A stretch of 8,607 nucleotides of DNA. It comes from an uncultured Eggerthella sp. GTDB lineage: Bacteria; Actinomycetota; Coriobacteriia; Coriobacteriales; Eggerthellaceae. The notes beneath the pieces are model-generated. The model did no database searches. It saw nothing but the letters and a program-made list of their open reading frames with translations, and was not told where the DNA came from. Each line of letters starts with the position of its first letter. Position 1 is the stretch's first letter. This document shows positions 1-5,442 of this stretch, one piece after another. The DNA lies in contig URMQ01000064.1 in NCBI GenBank assembly GCA_900548955.1, forward strand, positions 1 to 8,607, written 5' to 3'. Made by a program: the position numbers and the translations under genes.

Positions 1-906
1 ACCACCTGGAACAAGACGTTTGTATGAGTTGACACAAGGATTGGTAAGTAAGCAATATTCTGGAGCATATTTCAATAAGCCCGCAATATAGTGCTTTGCC
101 AATTTGGAAAGATTAAATCCTTCAGGATCGCTAGCATCAAAGAAGACATTATTACCCTTTGAATCAAACAGACTTTGGTGAATATGCATGCCAGAGCCCG
201 GCGCATCAGTTAGTGGCTTAGGCATAAATGAAGCATACACACCATATTTTGCGGCAATTTCTTTTACGACCAACTTATAGGTCATCACATTATCTGCCAT
301 AGTGAGCGCATCGGCGAAACGAAGATCAATCTCTTGCTGAGAAGGACCACTTTCATGATGGGAATACTCCACAGGAATGCCCATTTTTTCAAGGGTGAGA
401 ATAGTGTCACGGCGCAAATCGCTTGCCATATCAAGGGAAGTAAGATCGAAATATCCACCTTGATCAAGCGCTTCTCTACTCTTTGAATCTTTGAAGTAGT
501 AATACTCTAATTCAGGACCAACGTTGAGCACATATCCTAATTTTGCCGCCTTAGCTACCTGTCGCTTTAACACATAACGGGAATCGCCATCAAAGTATTC
601 GCCTTCTGGTGTTTTGATGGAGCAAAACATTCGAGCAACCGCGTTGCGTTCAGGACGCCAAGGCAAAATCTGAAAAGTAGAAGCTTCAGGATAAGCAAGC
701 ATGTCCGATTCACTTGTGTGGGCAAATCCTCGTACGCAACTTGCATCAAAACCCATGCCTTCTTCAAACGCGTTTTCTAATTCACTTGGAATAACGGCAA
801 AGGATTTCATATAGCCAAGAACATCACAAAACCAAAAGCGCACAAAATGGACATCACGACTTTTAATGGTTTTCAAAACGAAATCTTGGTCAGGACTACT
901 AGTCAT
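1..906 (-). CDS. glnA: Glutamine synthetase, type I (N-terminal 302 residues; 3' end beyond window)
   Basis: The product makes glutamine from glutamate, ammonia and ATP in the cytoplasm, as a dodecamer in known type I enzymes. The frame is open from ATG at 906 to the window edge, giving 302 of roughly 440 expected residues. Visible family landmarks are the N-terminal beta-grasp part with GFDASCVRGF (residues 52-61) followed by ESDMLAYPE; PELEYYYF (131-138) with metal-ligand glutamates; HHESGPSQQEID (183-194), also with ligand glutamates; the signature KPLTDAPGSGMHIHQ (230-244) with the metal-binding His; and the substrate-binding NSYKRLVPGG (293-302). The start is fixed by AGGAGG at 915-920, 8 nt upstream. 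The loop usually reading FDGSS has FDASC here, keeping the Asp. The gene is separated from metI by a terminator and has its own promoter. Family assignment is very secure; the subtype is not resolved because the C-terminal adenylylation region is missing. Confidence 0.96.
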   Translation of the reverse strand, partial: MTSSPDQDFVLKTIKSRDVHFVRFWFCDVLGYMKSFAVIPSELENAFEEGMGFDASCVRGFAHTSESDMLAYPEASTFQILPWRPERNAVARMFCSIKTPEGEYFDGDSRYVLKRQVAKAAKLGYVLNVGPELEYYYFKDSKSREALDQGGYFDLTSLDMASDLRRDTILTLEKMGIPVEYSHHESGPSQQEIDLRFADALTMADNVMTYKLVVKEIAAKYGVYASFMPKPLTDAPGSGMHIHQSLFDSKGNNVFFDASDPEGFNLSKLAKHYIAGLLKYAPEYCLLTNPCVNSYKRLVPGG

Positions 907-944
907 GAGTTTATCCTCCTGGAAGCCTTACAACACTCAAGGCT

Positions 945-972
945 ATTATATCCATGAAGATGTTTCGTTAAT
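945..972 (-). promoter_or_regulatory. Probable glnA promoter
   Basis: A perfect TATAAT lies at 945-950 on the minus strand, about 25 bp upstream of the glnA Shine-Dalgarno site. This would give a leader of roughly 30 nt. The -35 box is poor: the best choices are TTAACG at 966-971 (spacer 15) or CATTAA at 968-973 (spacer 17). A weak -35 is compatible with activator dependence, and the GAAAC repeats sit exactly there. The position after the metI terminator supports an independent promoter. Confidence 0.55.
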
Positions 973-977
973 GTTTC
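962..977 (-). promoter_or_regulatory. GlnR-like direct repeat upstream of glnA
   Basis: On the minus strand the sequence reads GAAAC-ATTAAC-GAAAC, two identical pentamers separated by 6 nt. The AC dinucleotides are therefore 9 nt apart. This matches the AC-n9-AC / GAAAC half-site layout known for the actinobacterial nitrogen regulator GlnR. It overlaps the -35 position of the glnA promoter. The repeat is seen directly; the regulator is inferred, and no regulator gene is in the window. Confidence 0.4.
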
Positions 978-1013
978 TAGTAGAAAACTTCCTCACTCCG
1001 AACTTTTTTGCAT

Positions 1014-1043
1014 AAAAATAGGGTGTTACCCGCAGTAACACCC
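1014..1043 (-). terminator. Rho-independent terminator after metNI
   Basis: A perfect 9-bp stem, GGGTGTTAC (1021-1029) with GTAACACCC (1035-1043), closes a 5-nt loop. Read on the minus strand it is followed at once by TATTTTTAT (1020-1012), the expected U tract. It lies about 125 nt past the metI stop and upstream of the glnA promoter, so it should end the metNI transcript. On the plus strand the stem is followed by TAAAACGG, so it is unlikely to work in that direction. The 124 bp between metI and this stem show no gene. Confidence 0.85.
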
Positions 1044-1167
1044 TAAAACGGACACAATTTTTGTCCAGTGTGTCTTGTTCTATATGCTTATATATCACTT
1101 GTCCTATAAGCCACAAAGCAGCTTGTCTTCTTGCTCCGTAGCTTACATTGCTCCTTACTTTATTAAC

Positions 1168-1845
1168 TTACTTTTTCTTGTCTACTTTGCGAGCTGCAAA
1201 GTCGCACGCACTTTGAATAACCTGCACGACCACAATAAGGATAACAATGGTTGCAATCATCATGTCAACCATATAACGCTGGTAACCATAGCGGATAGCA
1301 ATGTCACCCAAACCACCAGCACCTACCGTACCTGCCATTGCCGAATAGCCCAGCAAGGTAATAAGGGTAATAGAAAAGCCACGAATCAGTGAAGGTAAAC
1401 TCTCCCACAAATACACCTTGACAACTATCTGCCATACCGTAGCACCAAAGCTCTGAGCTGCTTCAACAAGACTTGCATCTACTTCAGCTAAACTTTGTTC
1501 CACCATGCGCCCTACAAAAGGAGCCGCAGAAACAACCAGAGGAACGATAGCACCAGGAACACCTAGTGAAGTACCTACCACTAAACGAGTAAACGGAATA
1601 ATAGCTACCAACAAAATAATGAACGGGATAGAGCGTCCAATATTAATAATCCAACCCAGAACCGCATTGACCACCCTGTTAGGAAGCAATCCCTTCTTTG
1701 GGTCAGTTAAAATAACGGCAACACCAAGAGGAATACCAATAATGTAAGCAAATACCGTTGATACCAAGGTCATTACGATGGTATCCCACGTGCCCTGAAG
1801 AAGAAGTTCTCCGTATTGTTCGAAAAATAACTGAAGATATTCCAT
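1168..1845 (-). CDS. metI: Methionine-type ABC importer, permease subunit (MetI-like)
   Basis: This is the membrane subunit of an ABC importer of the methionine uptake family; two copies pair with two MetN ATPases in known members. It has 225 residues, close to the usual 215-220. About five hydrophobic segments are visible (near 22-46, 61-85, 98-115, 155-172 and 193-213). The EAA coupling loop is clear at 128-144 (EAAQSFGATVWQIVVKV), and MetI-typical stretches include RSIPFIILLVAIIPFTRL (71-88) and GTSLG. A charged tail (RKVDKKK) ends the protein. It starts 5 nt after the metN stop, with AAAAGG at 1857-1862 inside metN as a likely ribosome site, so the two genes are probably translationally coupled. 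Methionine specificity is inferred from family resemblance; D-methionine or related sulfur compounds are possible. No binding protein is encoded nearby. Confidence 0.92.
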   Translation of the reverse strand: MEYLQLFFEQYGELLLQGTWDTIVMTLVSTVFAYIIGIPLGVAVILTDPKKGLLPNRVVNAVLGWIINIGRSIPFIILLVAIIPFTRLVVGTSLGVPGAIVPLVVSAAPFVGRMVEQSLAEVDASLVEAAQSFGATVWQIVVKVYLWESLPSLIRGFSITLITLLGYSAMAGTVGAGGLGDIAIRYGYQRYMVDMMIATIVILIVVVQVIQSACDFAARKVDKKK

Positions 1846-1850
1846 AGGTA

Positions 1851-2591
1851 TTACAGCCTTTTCTCAAGGAGTTTTTTAGCAACGTCACTTTGGGGATTAT
1901 TGAATACGTCATCTGTTTTACCCTGTTCCACAATGACGCCTTCATCAATAACAACTACGTTATCGCAGATAAGTTCTGCCACGGTTAAAGAGTGAGTAAT
2001 AATGATAAGGGTTACACCCAGTTCTTGGTTGATGCGCTTGAGTAATTCCAGAATAGAATGGGTAGTCATAGTATCAAGTGCACTTGTTGCTTCGTCGCAT
2101 AACATAATGGAAGGACGGTTAGCCAACGCACGAGCAATAGCAACACGCTGCTGCTGACCGCCAGAAAGCTGGCTAGGATACTTATTAGCCTTGCCTTCCA
2201 GGCCAACCATTTTTAATAATTCAAGTGCGCGCTCTTCTGCTTTTTTCTTATCAACATGGCGCAATTCAAGAGGAAACATTACATTGCGCAAAACAGTGCG
2301 CTGCTGAAACAAACTGAAATTCTGGAAAATCATGCCCACTGAGCTACGAAACTCTAGCAATTCTTTTCCCGCTAATTGAGTAATATCGCGACCATCGATC
2401 TTGATCGTGCCCGAAGTAGGACGCTCAAGCAAATTAATACAGCGAACAAGCGTAGACTTGCCTGCACCCGACTGACCAATAATACCGAAGATTGATCCAT
2501 CTTCGATAGTAAGGTTAATGTCGCGCAGAGCAACGTGTGACTCGCTGTTTGCCACTTCGTATGTTTTATTAAGATTCTCGATCTGAATCAT
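1851..2591 (-). CDS. metN: Methionine-type ABC importer, ATPase subunit lacking the C-terminal regulatory domain (MetN-like)
   Basis: This is the ATP-hydrolysing subunit that drives the MetI permease from the cytoplasmic side. Counting from the start chosen here, Walker A GQSGAGKS is at 39-46, the Q-loop Gln in GMIFQNF at about 90, the signature LSGGQ at 142-146, Walker B IMLCDE at 162-167, the D-loop SALD at 170-173 and the H-loop His in ITHS at 200, so the ATPase looks intact. Two in-frame ATGs exist, at 2597 and 2591. AAGGA at 2601-2605 is only 3 nt from the first but 9 nt from the second, so 2591 (246 aa, MIQIENLNK) is preferred. Many MetN proteins have about 340 residues with a C-terminal NIL/ACT-like domain that binds methionine and inhibits transport; this one stops right after the nucleotide-binding domain. 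It is first in a two-gene operon with its own promoter. Confidence 0.92.
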   Translation of the reverse strand: MIQIENLNKTYEVANSESHVALRDINLTIEDGSIFGIIGQSGAGKSTLVRCINLLERPTSGTIKIDGRDITQLAGKELLEFRSSVGMIFQNFSLFQQRTVLRNVMFPLELRHVDKKKAEERALELLKMVGLEGKANKYPSQLSGGQQQRVAIARALANRPSIMLCDEATSALDTMTTHSILELLKRINQELGVTLIIITHSLTVAELICDNVVVIDEGVIVEQGKTDDVFNNPQSDVAKKLLEKRL

Positions 2592-2611
2592 AGTCATGTT
2601 TCCTTAGGTGC

Positions 2612-2625
2612 ATTCGATATTCGAT
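2612..2625 (-). repeat. Tandem 7-bp repeat in the metN leader
   Basis: ATTCGAT occurs twice head to tail (2612-2618 and 2619-2625); on the minus strand this reads ATCGAAT twice. It lies between the predicted transcription start and the metN ribosome site. The predicted leader is only about 35 nt, too short for a SAM riboswitch or T-box. Function is unknown, and chance is possible for so short a repeat. Confidence 0.6.
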
Positions 2626-2638
2626 ACGCAGCTTTCCT

Positions 2639-2667
2639 ACTATACCGTAAGGGTATAGGGTTCTCAA
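2639..2667 (-). promoter_or_regulatory. metNI promoter
   Basis: On the minus strand TTGAGA (2662-2667) and TATAGT (2639-2644) are separated by exactly 17 bp. Each box matches the sigma-70 consensus at 5 of 6 positions. The promoter begins 18 bp past the stop of the preceding glycosyltransferase gene, so metNI can be transcribed independently. No T-tract terminator is seen before it, so read-through from the glycan genes is also possible. Confidence 0.75.
2640..2658 (-). promoter_or_regulatory. Candidate operator over the metNI -10 box
   Basis: CTATACC (2640-2646) and GGTATAG (2652-2658) form a perfect 7-bp inverted repeat around a 5-bp centre. It covers most of the -10 box and the adjoining spacer, a typical place for a repressor to block polymerase. 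No T-tract follows, so it is not a terminator. I cannot name the regulator; the motif is not an obvious match to a methionine repressor site that I know. Confidence 0.5.
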
Positions 2668-2684
2668 GAAATTCCACACATCAT

Positions 2685-5261
2685 TTAACTCAGCCGAAAA
2701 TAAGGTGAGTCTTTATCGAGACATTCGCTGAAATAAGGATCACCTTTTATGAAGTATCGCGGCCAACGATAATGTAGGAAAGCACGTTCACGTTCTGCAC
2801 GAAGTAATTGTTGTTCGCTTAACGTATGACCACTTGTAGCGTTTTCCTGATGATAAAACTCTATACCGCCGTCATACACCACGCGATACCCTGCCTTATT
2901 TACTTTCAGGCAGAAATCTACATCATGACAGCTGACTACAAAACGCTCATCGAAGCCTCCCACTTCTTTAAATACCGAACGTTTCACCATCATAACGGCA
3001 CTAGAAACAGCAGATACGTTACTTGAGCATATAAGACGCTTAGCATATCCTTCGGCACTTCGCGCCATATTCACTGCTATATTTCCTGCAGATCCATACG
3101 CTCCAACCATAATGCCTGCATGCTGAATGGTATCATCAGGATAAAGCAGCTTAGCCCCTACCACTCCGACATCACTGCGCAAACAATCTGCCAGCAAAGC
3201 AGAAATTGCTCCTTCAGAAATTGCTTCCGTATCGTTATCCAAAAAGAGAAGATAGTCCGATTCGCAAAGCGCTGCAGCAGCATTGGCTATAGCGGGAGGA
3301 TTATAGGGCTTGTTGTACGAAACTATTTGAACGCGGGGTAGCCTGCAATCAAGATCTGCCAAATAATCGCGCGTTACTGGATCGGTACTTCCATTGTCTA
3401 CAATGACAATTTCGCAGCAATCAAGCGTATCATGCTCCACGAGCGACGATAAACAGGTATCCAAAAGTTCAACTTCATCTTTAATAGGAATAATGATGGA
3501 CACCAAAGGGCGCTGTTCAGGCAAACGATACTTCACCTTGTATATACGCTCAGAAATTTCTGAAAGCACCACTGCATCAATACCCAATCGACGCAAATGA
3601 AGCGCGAGCGCTTTTCTACCTAAACGAAACGCCTCTTCTTCACGACGCGCCTCTACTTTTTCAGCTTCTGCCGATATACACGCTGCATCCTGGATGTGGT
3701 AGAGCACCTTATCTATGCGTTCAATTCGCTGAGCTTTTTGCGAAACTTTTAACACTAAATCGTACTCAAAAGCATCACTCGAAAATCCTTCAGCTTGAGA
3801 AATGGCGGTTATCATTGCGCGAGAAACAAAAATAAACGGTCCCGCATAAAAATAGGAATAGAGCAAATCCGGAGAATAGATTGGTTTAAATTGAGGATCA
3901 TGAAAACCTAATTCCCTATCGAAATAATCGTGGTTGGCATATACCACATCACAAGGAACATCCTCTGATTGCGGGAATGCAACAATTCGCGCTACATCCT
4001 GCATTTCATCTTCAGAATTTGCGGAGACTTGTTCTGACGTTTTTTGAGCAGTTTTATTTTTTGCTGCAACACTATGTTCTGCAATAGATTCGTTTTCTGC
4101 CTTAATCTTATTGAGCAAGCGCACATATTCGAAAAGCGCTTCAGGAGCCAGAATAATACGAGGATCAAGTACCGCACAAATATCCCCGCGTGATTGCATT
4201 ATGCCGCTTACTCGCGCCGCAGCTTCATCAAGGTTAGCGTCTGCAACAATATGAACGAAACGTGTATCGTCGTGCCATTCACGAAAAGCATGAGTAAAGG
4301 TGGTTTTATCAATACCGCAATCAACCACAACAAGCTCAAACGAAGCATATGTCTGCTGAGAAAGCGCCATTAGCGTTGCTGGTAAATAGCACATATCTTC
4401 GTTGTAGAGCGGAAGCACCAAACTGATAATTGGTTTGTAAGAAAAATTCTGTTTCCGCTGAGATGCCAGCCCTGCAAGGGTTTCACAGTGGCGACGATAC
4501 CATTGCTCATAATCTTCGTCCTGAGAGGCATCCGCCATAATATCCATATAAGAATCCCGCAAAGATTCGTATGTTTCATCGCAAAAGTGAGCAAAACCGC
4601 CCGATAGTAATTCATTCGAATCGTACACCGTGGCACAGAAATCTTTGTTATCGCTTCTAACGCGAACAGAAAATCCAATATGAAGTCGAGGGTTATCACC
4701 GAACTGAACAGGTGGAACCACTTCATCAACAAGGGGATATACGGGCAGATCTATTTCGTTTCCCCATTGATCGGAAAAATCCACCATAATATCCGCTCCA
4801 TCAACATGAGGCATATCCACAAGCATTTTCACAACAATTTCATCACCATCATCGATTGCCTGCGTAAAGAAAATGTTCATGCGGTTAGCGCTGTACTCAC
4901 GTTCAATATCAAACATCTGAGCAATAAGCTCATTGTGCACCAGGGCGTTAAAACGCGTACGCCACCGCATCATATTCATCTCAACCGTTAATCGGCTTTG
5001 TCCCAATGGCGCACCTTCGCCTGAAAATTCAAAAAAGGTAAGATCAACTTCACGCACATCAAAGCGAGGAAGCACTACCACATAATTAGCAGCAGAAGAA
5101 GGGTCTACTGGAACAAAAGGGAAAAGGTGCGCGGGAATTTTAGTGCCGTCTTTCAGATGCGCATCTAAAAGTACTTCAGCTTGAGAAGTCAAGCGATCAA
5201 GTACCATTTGGAGATATACTTTCCCATCTCCATGACTCATGCTTTCAATACGTACGTTCAT
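2685..5261 (-). CDS. Large double-domain family-2 glycosyltransferase (858 aa)
   Basis: A probable cytoplasmic enzyme of surface-polysaccharide synthesis, with no signal peptide or membrane span. Residues 1-270 are an accessory region shared with the neighbouring 835-aa protein. A first GT2-like domain runs from about 277 (PIISLVLPLYN) to 530, and its FKPIYSPDLL at 458-467 is typical of this family. A second GT2 domain starts near 585 (PLVSIIIP) with VDNGS (621-625), the DXD motif as DND (675-677), VGAKLLYPDDTIQHAG (701-716) and HDVDFC (779-784), and ends near 850. The first domain reads LDPR (365-368) where the family has LDHDD, so it may be catalytically dead. It also carries a polar insertion of about 50 residues (385-434). 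The start is supported by the matching MNV start of the paralog, yet no Shine-Dalgarno site precedes it; the upstream DNA is a 10-bp repeat array. Sugar donor and acceptor cannot be read from sequence; a rhamnan-type polymer is one guess. Confidence 0.88.
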   Translation of the reverse strand: MNVRIESMSHGDGKVYLQMVLDRLTSQAEVLLDAHLKDGTKIPAHLFPFVPVDPSSAANYVVVLPRFDVREVDLTFFEFSGEGAPLGQSRLTVEMNMMRWRTRFNALVHNELIAQMFDIEREYSANRMNIFFTQAIDDGDEIVVKMLVDMPHVDGADIMVDFSDQWGNEIDLPVYPLVDEVVPPVQFGDNPRLHIGFSVRVRSDNKDFCATVYDSNELLSGGFAHFCDETYESLRDSYMDIMADASQDEDYEQWYRRHCETLAGLASQRKQNFSYKPIISLVLPLYNEDMCYLPATLMALSQQTYASFELVVVDCGIDKTTFTHAFREWHDDTRFVHIVADANLDEAAARVSGIMQSRGDICAVLDPRIILAPEALFEYVRLLNKIKAENESIAEHSVAAKNKTAQKTSEQVSANSEDEMQDVARIVAFPQSEDVPCDVVYANHDYFDRELGFHDPQFKPIYSPDLLYSYFYAGPFIFVSRAMITAISQAEGFSSDAFEYDLVLKVSQKAQRIERIDKVLYHIQDAACISAEAEKVEARREEEAFRLGRKALALHLRRLGIDAVVLSEISERIYKVKYRLPEQRPLVSIIIPIKDEVELLDTCLSSLVEHDTLDCCEIVIVDNGSTDPVTRDYLADLDCRLPRVQIVSYNKPYNPPAIANAAAALCESDYLLFLDNDTEAISEGAISALLADCLRSDVGVVGAKLLYPDDTIQHAGIMVGAYGSAGNIAVNMARSAEGYAKRLICSSNVSAVSSAVMMVKRSVFKEVGGFDERFVVSCHDVDFCLKVNKAGYRVVYDGGIEFYHQENATSGHTLSEQQLLRAERERAFLHYRWPRYFIKGDPYFSECLDKDSPYFRLS

Positions 5262-5437
5262 TTATCGTTATCTATCGTTGTTGGTCGTTTTTATCGTTCT
5301 TTATTCTTTATTAGTAGCTGTCGTGAGTTGTTATCAGTTGCTATTCGTCACTGACAATCACTCTCCGTCGTTGCTGGTTACCGTCACTCGTTGCCAGTCG
5401 CTATCCGCTTCCACTATTCGTTACTCGGCGTTACCGA
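5258..5437. repeat. Degenerate 10-bp tandem repeat array filling the gap between the two glycosyltransferase genes
   Basis: The whole gap reads as about 18 units averaging exactly 10 bp. From 5328 to 5437 there are eleven units in strict 10-nt register, for example TTGCTATTCG, TCGTTGCTGG, TCGTTGCCAG, TCGCTATCCG and TCGTTACTCG. Three more are in register at 5258-5287 (TCATTTATCG, TTATCTATCG, TTGTTGGTCG). The plus-strand consensus is about TCGYTRYCMG; the minus-strand (transcribed) sense is rich in AACGA and AACAA. The array starts 5 nt after the stop of the upstream gene, and its last unit supplies the start codon of the downstream gene. No gene, terminator or clear promoter was found inside. 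It could be an eroded minisatellite, a helically phased protein-binding array or an unstructured mRNA leader. Confidence 0.7.
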
Positions 5438-5442
5438 AGTTT

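Noticed and set aside
285..767. Short minus-strand open frames within the glnA region
   Set aside because: They are out-of-frame readings of glnA, whose true frame runs unbroken from 906 to the window edge with conserved motifs throughout.
1050..1066. Small hairpin GGACA / TGTCC next to the metNI terminator
   Set aside because: The stem is only 5 bp with a 7-nt loop; it adds nothing to the strong terminator beside it.
1075..1392. Plus-strand 105-residue open frame
   Set aside because: Its second half is antisense to metI, which is a clear gene, and the translation has no recognisable domain; no ribosome site is seen.
2598..2684. Riboswitch or T-box before metN
   Set aside because: The predicted leader is about 35 nt, and the only strong hairpin (2640-2658) lies over the promoter rather than in the transcript and has no T tract.
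5258..5437. CRISPR array in the repetitive gap
   Set aside because: Units are only 10 bp, degenerate and directly adjoining, with no unique spacers and no cas genes nearby.
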